Both the position numbers and the translations under genes were made by a program. The notes below the pieces were generated by a model, which was given only the letters and a program-made list of their open reading frames with translations, did not search any database and was not told the origin of the DNA. Source: Magnolia sinica (lineage: Eukaryota; Streptophyta; Magnoliopsida; Magnoliales; Magnoliaceae). From it: DNA of 64,000 bases. Where the stretch lies: the NCBI RefSeq assembly GCF_029962835.1, contig NC_080577.1, positions 3,224,001 to 3,288,000 of the forward strand, written 5' to 3'. Shown here piece after piece: positions 1-10,247 of the stretch (positions are counted from its first letter, which is position 1; every line of letters begins with the position of its first letter).

Positions 1-1389
1 ACTCACACTCCTCCATTGAAGGGGGCCAAGACACAGCTAACCCGATCTTCCATCCCAACTCATCGCTGCTTCACATGTACAGGATGTCCAATTTACCTTT
101 CATGAATAGCTGATCCCACTACTAAGATCATTGAATTTAGGGTACTAAAATCCATGAAAAATAACTATTCCTTGGGTAGTGGCCATTGTCTCCAAACTCA
201 ACTTCTCCTAAGAGAATTGGAGGAAACTATCCCTTTAACCCATAAAATCACAGATAGTTGGAGTTTTCCACACATTTAATTATGGCATGCATAGAAAAAC
301 CATGCTTTTGTAGTCATCAATGTACATGATCATAACAATCATCGACTTTCCACAGTACAATACCAACGTTGGCACTGTTGCAGGCTATCGTAGGCCTTTG
401 TCATAGGCTTTAGGAATGTATTGTGGTAGAGTTTCGGTGTCAGCAGAATTCTAATTTCTTTTGGTCATTGTCTATCGGGGCTCGGGAGGCAAGTGGAGCT
501 GGCAATGATCTCTTCCTAGATGTTCTCCCATTTTAGGAGATTGTTAGAACTGCCTGTCGCAGGAAGGTTGTCGGGAGCAACATTGCAAGGCTGTTATCAT
601 CAAGTTGTCATGGAAGGCTTTTCCGTAAAGCTATCGTAAAAGGCTATTTCTGTAAAGCTGTTGCAGAAGGTTTTTTTTGTAAAGTTGCCACAGAGATGCT
701 ATTGCTGACGACGCTTCCTGCAAGGCCTTTGGAGAAACAGTCATAACTTTCTCAAATGATGTCCAAATTGCATGATCTTAGGCTTGTTAGAAAGCTAACG
801 CAATAGCTTTCAAAGAAGACCGGTTTTGTGAGATTCTAACGCCGTTTCATACTCGGATAGTGGGCCCCTATGGTGGACAGCATGCAATTGTCATCAAAGG
901 GGGTTGCAACATTGGCTAGAGCTTGGTTTTGTCTTCGTTTTTCTTTTTCCACTTGCGCACATGCTGTGAGGATGTTCTTGATGTACTTTTGAACTGTTAG
1001 ATAGATTCCTAGTGCGACAGAGGATGATCAGGTGCTCGGGGGCTCTTTTGATGCTTCAAACTCATAGCTTATGCTCCAATTTGTTGCAGCCCTTGGTGTC
1101 CTATCAGACCATTGGATTGACCCTCTGAGTGGTGTGAAGTTTGGAGCAGCTGTTGCAGTACAAGAGGCAATTTGATGTATTTTGAGGCGCTCAAACCATT
1201 ATTGGTGTTAAAAATTTTTTTCACTGCTAACATAATGTTCTATCATCACAGATTCTCTATATGCAATATAAGAGCATTGATTTTCGTTCTCTTTTATTAG
1301 AAGGTATTTTATATTTGATCTAGGAGCTGTTCCAAACTTCATCTTAACCCTAAAGTTGAACATGCTGTATGATTTTTCTTCCTTTTCAG
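1..1389 (+). other. Intron sequence of the CNGC gene, no exon seen
   Basis: No open frame matches the CNGC N terminus or S1-S3. The preceding exon of the family normally ends just before the residues VVILIVIPK, so this stretch is best read as intron running in from upstream. Around 600-700 there are short imperfect repeats of the words GTAAAGCTGTTGCAGAAGG and GTAAAGTTGCC. The stretch ends in a pyrimidine-rich acceptor at 1388-1389. Confidence 0.6.
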
Positions 1390-4300
1390 GTTGTTATTTT
1401 GATTGTAATACCCAAATTGAAAGGGTCAGCACCACTGAATGCAAAAAACCTGCTGCAGCTTGTTGTTATACTCCAATATGTACCCAGGCTTCTCCGAATC
1501 ATTCCTTTATATAGAGAGGTCACAAGATCAGCTGGTATAATCACGGAGACGGCATGGGCTGGAGCTGTTTTTAATCTCCTTCTTTACATGCTCGCAAGTC
1601 ATGTAAGTATGATTGCCCAAGCAGCTGTCTTTTCTAACATTTTTATTTTAGTGTTTCTCCTTTTTAGCATTTTGCAGAAATGGATGCAATTTCATCATAG
1701 GGTTATTCTAGCTTCATTGTTATGCATATGTTATTTTTCTGAAAGGTGTGCTGGGTTCAAACCCGAGACTCAACACACCCTGTCTAACATTGAGCTAGGG
1801 CTTGAATCCAATGTAATGCACACTTCAGACATCGATAAAATAATCACACTTAAGATCAAGTGAAGAGCATTCCCTCCCTCCCTCCAATGTTAATGTCGTC
1901 GCTTATTTCATTAACTCTTTCTTTCTTACTTAGATTTCTGTCATGGTACTCTAATTTTGTAGTTTGGGGTTATTGTCCATTTTGCATTGCCCTAGGCAGA
2001 TCATAGTGCTCTAGGAATCAGGACCTCCAATACTGTCTCTATAGATAGGATTTCGCTTGATTGGTTTTCAGATTTGGAGATTATGTACCTATGAAAGTTG
2101 TCCCTTCAGTTTCCTATGTGTTGGAGCTCTCTTACAATCATTTTCTGGCTTATTTTGCTTCAATTGCTTCACAACACTTGTCAACATAAAGTGCTTGCTT
2201 TCCTAGTTCATCACACTCCAAACAACCAGCAATCTAATGGAAGGGGCAAGAATTGAAAGAGAGTGGACAAAAGAAATTTGGGCAACAGGATTTTATTTAT
2301 TTTGGTGTGATGATGGTGTTGTAAAGGTTCATACTATCTCCACAAGTGACATCTAAATATGAGAACTTAGACTGGAGCAGGGACTCAAACATTCCAAATA
2401 GGATTCATAAAGCTGACCTGAAAATAGCTGGGACAAGGCTATGATGATGATTTATAAAAAGAATATTTGATTACGACGGCATTTGGGACCTTGCAAAACA
2501 GGCATCATAATGATGCTCATTGCTTGTAGAAGTTACCAAGTAAAAATGCTTCTCTCTCTCTTCCTGCAGACCATGTGATCCTATTCATGAATGCTCTTTC
2601 AGGTAATTGGAGCTTTTTGGTACTTGCTTGCAATAGAACGACAAGATACATGCTGGCGAGTTGCTTGTAATGATAATAAAGATAAATGCTCAATCGATTC
2701 TTTATACTGTGGAGGAAAAAGTACAAGAAGTGACCCCACCCTTCTTTCTTCTTTATGCCCTAAAGACTCGGAGAATAAAACCCGTTTTGACTTTGGAATA
2801 TACTTTTCTGCGCTCCAGTCTGACGTTGTCGTAACGAGAGATTTTCCAAAGAAGATCTTTTACTGCTTTTGGTGGGGACTACAGAGTTTGAGGTTTGCAC
2901 CTACAAACATCTTCTGCTTATTTTCATCAAAGCCCTGTCTATTTTTAGACAGGATACTTGATTTATCATGTTTATGCACATGTGACGATGCCACTTGCAA
3001 TCTGTGTTCTTTGGATTATTTTGTTGTCAATTATTTATTATTTATTATTATTTTTAAATATCTTTGAGAGTTAAGAAAAGATGTTATTCAACAAAAGGAG
3101 AAAAATACATCAGGGTGGTGGGATAAAGTTCTTTATACAAAGATAAGGTGAGACATTCCCTCTTCAGCTAGCTCATTGACCAAATCATTTGCCTCATGAC
3201 TGACTGGGGCAAACGATGCTTATCCTAGAGGCCAAGTTATGAATTTCATTGGACACATTGGCCAGCTTCCAAGGATCAAAGAGATCATGCTGGGTCCAAG
3301 TATGACATTTGTTCTCGATGTTATATGGGAAGCATGTGGAAAACACAAATATGTTGATGAACTTATCACTTGTGAAGTTACTAGCAGTGTTCGAATTATC
3401 TCTGATATTATCTTTATCTCCAGCTCAGTGATATCGATAACACTGTTAGCGATACCGATAACGTTGGTGGTATTAGAAATTCCAGGTATTAGCAATGTAT
3501 CGCTAAGTATCGCCAATGTATCAATATCGCTAATTTAATCGTCAATATTTTCAACTATGTCAATTCTAGGTTTCGCTTGTATTGCCAATGCATCAATATT
3601 GCCAATGTATCACCAATATTTTCGACTATGTAAATTCTAGGTAATGCTTTTTATCATAAGTGTATCGATGATATTTCAATAATATCGCTAACGAATTGAT
3701 ATCATCAAAATTTTATTTATTAGAAAAAAAAATTTATTTCATTTTTTTTTTCATGGGCACTTGGTTGTATGTAGTGTTCAAGTTGTCATTGATAATATTG
3801 ATAATATCTCAATATTATCGATATTGCAACATGTGCGCGATATCGAGACCACAATCTTCCATTTCCTTTCCAATTGTTGATGATTTCTTGGTGAAATATC
3901 ATGTGTTGTTCATATTTTGCATGATGTTTGGATGGAAGGTTGGATGGTGAAATAGGCCGGATGGGATGGTTGGACTGATTTCTTACAACAACACATGTTT
4001 TTAAACCCCCATTACATGGAAACTTATTATTTATGTATTCTTTTTGTAAATTGTTTATTTCTAAATATGCAAATATGTACATTTTAACATCTCCTTAAGT
4101 TTCGCTGAAAATTCCACTGTTTTCCCCATGTTTCCCCCATTTCTGGTTATCAGCAATATTATCAGCGATATCAATATTGTTTCCGTATCTTTGGCCAACG
4201 AAACTTGTAGCGATACTGATACTTTGAACACTGGTTACTACTTACTAGTACTAATGGTGCCTTTTGTGGTACACCTAAAATCATAGAAAGTTTGCTTCTT

Positions 4301-7300
4301 CTTCTTCTTCTTCATCTTTTTTTTTTTTTTTCTTTTGGTGAATAAAACGTGCTTAAAATTCCACTAGAAGCGTCTAATGCACCTAAGTGACTGATCTGAT
4401 TTCCATCAGGTGACCATGGCAGGGCCACTATTTTCATGGGTTGGATGTCATATCCACCTAATCAGTTGGCATGTGAGAAGGTTGTTTGTTGAGAGGACCT
4501 ATAATCTGTCATAGATGGGCTGATTTTTGCACCATGTATCCTTCATGATGGGGCCAACTCTTTGGGCAGTTTGGATGTGGTACGCTCATGACAAGCAGGC
4601 ACCTATCTGCTAGTTGGATTTTGATTAACTTGAAGGGATCATTGTGTCCCTAGATAATATCCAAAATTATTGTGTTTCTTGGAAGGTTAGAAGCCATATC
4701 ACTGCCTTTGGGTATGGCCACAAAGCAGGGCTGAACTCATGGTACCCACTTCCTATGATCTGTACTAATGCTTTGGGCTGGCCTAGGTATTTGTTAGTTT
4801 TTAACTGAAGAAGCATGAATATGTATATATATATATATAAATATAAAGCAATTTGCTTAATAACAAGCCCAACTTAGAACCCCGGATCTTGCATTATGGA
4901 ATGGTAAGGAATATAGAGCTATGTAAATTGCTTTTACTTCTACATGTGAATTTCTCATATCGAGCTGACGAGAATGCTAAAGAGCATTAATCTGTTTAAA
5001 GAAGCTGGGCAGCAATAACCAATAGGTGAAATATTAGCAAGAAATGTTGTCTTTTGGGTTGATTAAAAAAAAGAAAGAAAGAAAAGATAAGAAAAGAAAA
5101 TCTATCATCTTTTGGTAGAATAATTTATGCGTGGCTTTTCCGTTTAATAATCAATATGGCAGTAGTACAATTATTTTTCTCAAAAACTACATAGCAAATT
5201 TTCTCTGAAATAGTCCAATGTGAAATAATATGCATCAGTGTAGATTGTCCAAATCATTATTCTTCTTGTGGATGGAACATGACACGAAAATATCACCCAA
5301 TTGATGATCTTAAGCATCTGATTTCACCTATTGAATTTGGACATGTGGCCATTTTCTTTTTAAGCATCCACTTAATGGTCACTAATTGAATGGCTAGTTC
5401 ATTGAGTCATACATCAAGCTATACTCAATTCACAGCAAAGATTTTAATGGTCTGGATTGGTGTTGCATGCATGCTGCGTCTATGGTGGATGAGTTGCCAC
5501 CGTTTACTAATCACAAATCTACACCATGGTTAGCTCCTTTATTTTCTTTATGACAAAAAATTTTCAGCTTAGGTTGATGGTGGCATTTATTTACCATTGC
5601 ACATTGCTTTTGGAGCTAATGGTGAGAAATTCGCACCTCTACTGTTTTGTAGCTCTCTTGGCCAGAACCTGAAAACAAGTACTTATGTTGGAGAGATTTG
5701 TTTCGCGGTGTTCATTTCTATCTTTGGCCTGGTGTTGTTTTCACTTCTCATTGGCAATATGCAGGTTGGTACTTTATTGATCCATGCCATGCATTACATA
5801 GTTCATGTGTACATATGCACGAGTGCAGATTAATGCATCTGTATGCGTGCCATTTTGTCATGCTCTTTCTTGCCTGTGTACTTGCATTGGTTTCACATAG
5901 AGATATTACATTAAGATGGCATCTTTTTGGTGAGGCCTGAATGATACAGGTTGGGCCACTTTCAGGCAACATTATTTGCTGATCTGGTGGCCCCAGTCAT
6001 AGATGGACAATGCCCTAACATCTCACCTATCAGATAATCCTAGCTATCCCTGGTGACAATGACTGATTACAACCAATTGTCCACATTTAAAGGGGGGCGA
6101 GGTTGGACAATGCTATGATCATCCGATGGGAAGATTTTGAGGGTGTCTCACTATGCGGTTGACTGCATGAACAATCTGATATGTTTTGGCAAAAGTTGGG
6201 TTGCACATGTATAGTTTGATGAGCTAAATATGATACACGCTGCTATTACAGACATATTTGCAATCAACTACTGTGAGATTGGAAGAAATGAGGGTGAAAA
6301 AGCGAGATGCGGACCAATGGATGTCTCACCGCTTGCTCCCCAATCACTTGCGGGAACGTATCCGTCGACATGAACAGTATAAATGGCAAGAAACGAGAGG
6401 GGTCGATGAAGAGCATCTGATCCTTAATCTTCCCAAGGACCTTAGGAGGGATATAAAGCGCCATCTCTGCCTGGCTCTGCTCATGAGGGTGAGTACCTCT
6501 ATGATTATATATTCTCATAATTCCTCGATGGCTTGATTGGTTTCATTTAAGGGAAAAGAGGAAAAAAAGTGAATAGCCTGATTAGTTTCTTTTTGTAGTT
6601 CACCTGCATTTGCATCTTGTTTACAAGTGTTCTCTATTTTGTTTTACATATGACACTTATATTTACCTCCATCCCATCCATCCAGCTGATACATTTCTAG
6701 CCAACTATCATCTTTTCTCCAAATTGAGGATCTGTGACTCATTGGCATCTAAGGTTTTTTTTTTTTTTTCTTTCTTTCTTTTAATTTAAAAAAACAAAAA
6801 AAAAAAAACAAAAAACAAAAAAAAAAAAAGAAAAGAAGAAGAAGAAAGAAACAAAACTTGAGTCCTGTGTTTTAAATAGCGGTAGCATGTTGCGCAACGC
6901 TCAACCATCTGTAGCATGTAGCATAAATAGCGTAGTGTGTAGTGTAAGCCACATAGTGCTTCTATTTTTTAATTTAAAAATAGAAAAAAAAATGATAAAT
7001 TTTAAGAAAAAAAGGAAAAAAATATGTATATAAATGCCTAAAAGATGATTCATTTTTTCAAGTATAAGCATGTTCAAACAAGTTATTGATTATCATTTAT
7101 CAAAAGCCAATCCACATATATAAACCAAATCAGATAATTATCACATCAACAACTTTCTAAGCAAACCTCTTTAATTAATAATGTCTAATTGAAACTATAA
7201 GTCATACTTATGAAAAGAAATAAAAATCCCACTAATACAAGTGTCAAATACCTCAACATTAGATGCAAAGAAAATACAATAAATAAATAAATAAAATAAA

Positions 7301-8412
7301 ATAAAATAAAAAATACATGGTAGTGTACGCTACAGAGGATTTACGCTATTTAGTTTGCTACGTAGTGCTAAGGCTACGCTACGAACACTATTTGAAACAC
7401 TGCTTGAGTCTTGAGTCTTGAGTCTAACACATCTTGAGTCATTAGTCGACTTAACTGTGTTTTCAGTTTGTTTCAAGAAAGTTTTGGGTAAGTTGCTGGT
7501 GTCCCGTGAGTTTTTAACCAAATCCTGTTGAGTTTTTTGGAGTTAAAAAAAAAAAGAAAAAAAAAAAGAAAAGAAGAAGAGAATTCTTAGTGCAGCCAAG
7601 ACAATTTGAGTCTTGATGGAGTTGAGATTTATTTGGTCGAGTTCAAGTTGCGACTTGTTGGGTTCTTCAACCATGTTGACATGATTTACTTACATCTTTT
7701 TTTTCTTTAGGTCCCTATGTTTGAAAAGATGGACGAGCAACTATTGGATGCCATGTGCGATCGACTCAAGCCAACCCTTTACACAGAAGAGAGTTGCATC
7801 GTCCGTGAAGGCGATCCGGTTGATGACATGCTCTTCATAATGAGAGGAAGGGTGGAGAGCGTAACCACCAACGGTGGGAGAACTGGCTTCTTCAATTCGG
7901 ATTTTCTCAAGGCAGGAGACTTCTGTGGAGAAGAGCTCCTCACATGGGCGCTTGACCCTCATTCCTCTTCTAACCTCCCAACTTCGACCAGGACGGTGCG
8001 GACGCTATCTGAGGTAGAAGCCTTTGTTCTCAAGGCAGACGACTTGAAATCTGTTGCATCCCAATTCCGGAGGCTTCACAGCAAGCAACTCCGGCACACC
8101 TTCAGGTTCTATTCGCAGCAGTGGAGGACGTGGGCTGCCTGTTTCATACAAGCAGGTTGGCGTCGGCACTGTAAGAAGAAACTCGAGGAGTCTTTACATG
8201 AGGAAGAGGATAGACTACAGGCTGCACTGGCGAAGAACAGTGTCAGCTCACCCAGCCTCGGGGCCACCATTTATGCATCGCGGTTCGCTGCTAATGCATT
8301 ACGGGCACTGCGCCGCAATGGCACGCGCAGGGCCCGTGTGCCAGAAAGATTGCCCCCGATTTTGCTCCCGAAGCCTGCGGAGCCAGATTTTACGGTTGAA
8401 ACTGAACATTAG
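1390..8412 (+). CDS. Cyclic nucleotide-gated ion channel (CNGC), group I-like, 5'-truncated by window edge
   Basis: Plasma-membrane cation channel of the plant CNGC family, modulated by cyclic nucleotides and calmodulin. Five exons are visible: 1390-1602, 2603-2892, 5653-5764, 6252-6488, 7711-8412. All junctions are AG/GT and phases agree (213, 290+112, 237 and 702 nt), giving 517 codons plus TAG. The first exon opens with VVILIVIPKL and covers the S4/S5 region (RLLRIIPLYREV). The second has the pore segment FYCFWWGLQSL, joined across the intron to SSLGQNL, the plant CNGC selectivity-filter form GQN. The third holds S6 (FGLVLFSLLIGNMQ). The fourth is the C-linker (TYLQSTTVRLEEM). The last carries the cyclic-nucleotide-binding domain (VREGDPVDDM, then AGDFCGEELLTWAL) and an IQ-type calmodulin site (AACFIQAGWRRHCKKK). 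It ends PAEPDFTVETEH, like CNGC1/10/13. Family length is about 700 residues, so roughly 190 N-terminal residues lie left of the window. Introns are long and transposon-rich. Paralog assignment is tentative; family membership is secure. Confidence 0.93.
1603..5652 (+). other. CNGC introns flanking exon 2603-2892; GATAT-word repeats
   Basis: Apart from exon 2603-2892 this stretch is non-coding. The second intron (2893-5652) holds a region rich in ATATCGATA words at about 3384-4232, a poly-T/poly-A pair near 3722-3750, a T-rich tract near 4315, and a short (TA)n near 4825. Nothing between 4240 and 5650 could be recognised. Confidence 0.55.
3384..4232. repeat. Degenerate hAT-like repeat(s) made of GATATCG words
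   Basis: The interval is dominated by variants of GATATCGATA and CAATGTATC. A sub-element from about 3773 (AGTGTTCAAGTTGTC) to 4232 has a right end whose reverse complement begins AGTGTTCAAAGTATCAG, a plausible terminal inverted repeat. Another CAGTGTTCGAATTATC end lies at 3384. No convincing target duplication was found (4233-4240 shares only GGTT with the left flank), so class assignment by resemblance to other plant CAGTGTTNNAA elements is weak. Confidence 0.4.
6865..7402. mobile_element. hAT-like miniature transposon with perfect 8-bp target duplication
   Basis: The 538-bp element lies in the last CNGC intron. Left end CTGTGTTTTAAATAGCGG; the reverse complement of the right end is CAGTGTTTCAAATAGTG, giving roughly 16-bp imperfect terminal inverted repeats. 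Both sides carry the octamer CTTGAGTC (6857-6864 and 7403-7410), the duplication length expected for hAT insertions. Inner arms continue as GTAGC/GCTAC-rich sequence (GTAGCATG at left, GCTACGCTAC at right). The middle is AT-rich and has no transposase frame, so it is non-autonomous. The right duplication runs into further tandem TTGAGTC copies. Confidence 0.82.
7711..8412 (+). CDS. CNGC terminal exon: cyclic-nucleotide-binding domain and IQ motif
   Basis: Exon opens after a T-rich acceptor ending TTTAG and reads VPMFEKMDEQLLDAMCDRLKP without interruption to TAG at 8410-8412. It encodes the beta-roll of the CNBD, the phosphate-binding cassette (GDFCGEELL followed by the family-typical TWALDPHSSSNLP), the alpha-C helix region and the IQ helix. 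Calmodulin binding at the IQ helix is known for the family and inferred here. GC content is visibly higher than in the surrounding introns, as expected for conserved coding sequence. Overlapping open frames on both strands are shadows of this exon. Confidence 0.93.
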   Translation, partial: VPMFEKMDEQLLDAMCDRLKPTLYTEESCIVREGDPVDDMLFIMRGRVESVTTNGGRTGFFNSDFLKAGDFCGEELLTWALDPHSSSNLPTSTRTVRTLSEVEAFVLKADDLKSVASQFRRLHSKQLRHTFRFYSQQWRTWAACFIQAGWRRHCKKKLEESLHEEEDRLQAALAKNSVSSPSLGATIYASRFAANALRALRRNGTRRARVPERLPPILLPKPAEPDFTVETEH

Positions 8413-8564
8413 TTGTTCCTTTTGTACTATTATTACTTTAGTTGCTTCTTTCCTATCAAAGTATCGGTCGTATGTAAGATTGTTGTTATGGTTTGTGTGT
8501 AAAATGTAAAGCCAAAAAGTGATCTTCATATTATATTTTTCAAGGCTTCTTAGAGTGTTAACTG

Positions 8565-8568
<4 letters not shown>

Positions 8569-8619
<51 letters not shown>
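8569..8619. repeat. (AG)n microsatellite
   Basis: About 25 uninterrupted AG units in the CNGC 3' flank, about 155 bases after the stop codon. It may lie in the 3' UTR. The serine/leucine-repeat frame across it on the minus strand is an artefact. Confidence 0.97.
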
Positions 8620-8623
<4 letters not shown>

Positions 8624-9010
8624 CCCATAGGGTGGCTGTGTAGGCTACCAATCTCTTTGTCAGGCGAGTAAGGATGAGGAAAACCCCAGCGAGGGCTACA
8701 CGATATATCTCAACTTACATTAGCACCGAGTATATGGAGATTTGGACGTCCATCTTGTGTGCCCTGCAGATAGGAATCTACAGGATCCATACACATCCCT
8801 GAGTAGATGATCATACAAATTCCTCTGAGAAAGCTACCACGGTGAAAAGGGTAAAACGCATCACCATGGTTGGGGGGGGGGGGGGGGTGAGAGGGAGGAG
8901 CTGTTCATATGGAGGTTCCACCCATTGACGGGCTGTCGCTTAAAACAGAGCATTGATCACATGTTCTCATGCCCTGTCCATTTGCAAGCACCAATTGGAT
9001 AGGCACATAC

Positions 9011-9216
9011 GGTAGATACAACTTTTGGATACGGCACATCTACACATAGGGTAGATGCAACTTCTGGATACGGTACATCTACCGTAGGGGCAGGCTACAG
9101 ATGCGTGGCCCAAATCAGTATAGATGAGCGACAGACTACATATGAGCGGCCCAAATCAGTGTAGATGAGCGACGGGACTACAGATTAGTGGCCCAAATCA
9201 GTGTAGATGAGTGGGC
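9011..9216. repeat. Two adjacent short tandem arrays (39 bp x2, then about 42 bp x3)
   Basis: First array: units at 9011 and 9050 sharing GGTAGAT(A/G)CAACTT and GGATACGG(C/T)ACATCTAC. Second array: units at 9095, 9136 and 9178 sharing CTACA, then GGCCCAAATCAGTGTAGATG. Both arrays contain TAGATG words, so the second could derive from the first. Confidence 0.85.
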
Positions 9217-10099
9217 TATCGCACTATACACTGAAGAGCAAATAGTCCTCCAAACAATAGATGGGTAAGGTAAAGTAGATGATTTCCTTGGAGCAGTGGA
9301 GCTACGGCAGACTGCCGAACTGAACTCTTTTTTCTGGAGGAAACCGAAGAAGAGGAAAAGTAGATTCCCACTCATTTCAGTTTCCTTTGTATAGACGTGG
9401 AGTAATAATGGCGTACACCTCAACAGACAGCAGCTTATCGTGTCCACCTTGGGGCTGGGGCACGTGTGTCAGCATGCATCTACTGTCAACGACACGAGTC
9501 ATCCAAGAGGGGGGTTCCAACGTGAAGATGACATGGATCGAGTTCCTCTCCAACCCACTCATAAGCTGGGCCACACATTGGAAGACCGACCGCCCATTTT
9601 CTGTGTAGTGTGGCCCACCTAACTAGTGAGCCCTCCTAATTTTTGGACCAGGTGATGTTCATGGTGGGCCCACCTTGGGGCAGCTTGGATGCCGTACACG
9701 CATGACATGTTGGCATGTGTGTCCCAGGTGGATGATAGCTTACCATCCAAAATTGAGGATGTGACAATTGGGATATATGAAGATAAGATCTATAGTTCCT
9801 TTGGTTTCAATCATGAGTTCTCTTTGGATTTTAAGCAGTAAAGGGCATCCTGGTTCATCAATAGAAAATCAAAGGCATTTGATCGAATACATGAAAACAA
9901 GTAATGGAACGGAAGGAAAATTGAAAACTCTCATAATTCCAGAAACGGATGGCATCAAACACAATTAACTGACATGCGAACAACAGAAGCAGATATCAGC
10001 AGCAACAGGGAGCTCTGCTATGGGGCAGACAACCAGATGAAGAAACTAACTACTGTACAAGGAAACAGGGTTAACTACAAAAAAGACAAGAAGAGGATT

Positions 10100-10247
10100 T
10101 TATGGATTTAGATTGCTAGAGGGTACAAGTGGCTTTAGTTCTGGCTTCATTTTCTTCCTTCTGGAACTGCAGCTTTGGGCAATCGAGTCCAAGGTCGAAA
10201 CAGCTTCCACGATATGCTTCCCTTTGTTCAGCATGATGCAGCTTGCC
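10100..10247 (-). CDS. Last exon of PK-like gene
   Basis: Begins after TTTTTGGCAG and reads (R)[16 protein letters not shown], then a basic tail SSRRKKMKP and [12 protein letters not shown] before TAA at 10102-10100. The first residues match the PK strand-8 region (canonical DCIMLSGET), which confirms the exon despite a 1.3-kb intron and its absence from long frames. The basic tail replaces the regulatory domain of ordinary pyruvate kinases. Confidence 0.88.

Larger units (their letters stand above)
8413..10099. other. Convergent intergenic region between CNGC and PK-like gene
   Basis: The CNGC 3' flank meets the 3' end of the minus-strand PK-like gene here. Contents: (AG)n at 8569-8619, a 16-base G run at 8872-8887, two short tandem arrays at 9011-9216, and scattered words of the GTGGGCCCACCTTGG foldback family at about 9600-9740. 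No protein gene is supported; the longest frames lack recognisable domains. No canonical AATAAA was noticed for either gene. Confidence 0.6.

Noticed and set aside
2591-3067. Long frame extending the CNGC pore exon to 3067
   Set aside because: Only 2603-2892 is exon; read-through past the GT donor loses family similarity, and the next exon joins in phase at 5653.
8054-8509. Alternate-frame 151-codon ORF over the CNGC end
   Set aside because: Out of frame with the conserved CNBD/IQ sequence and without recognisable family.
8299-8628. Minus-strand frame with a Ser-Leu repeat
   Set aside because: Produced by the (AG)n microsatellite and the antisense of the CNGC last exon.
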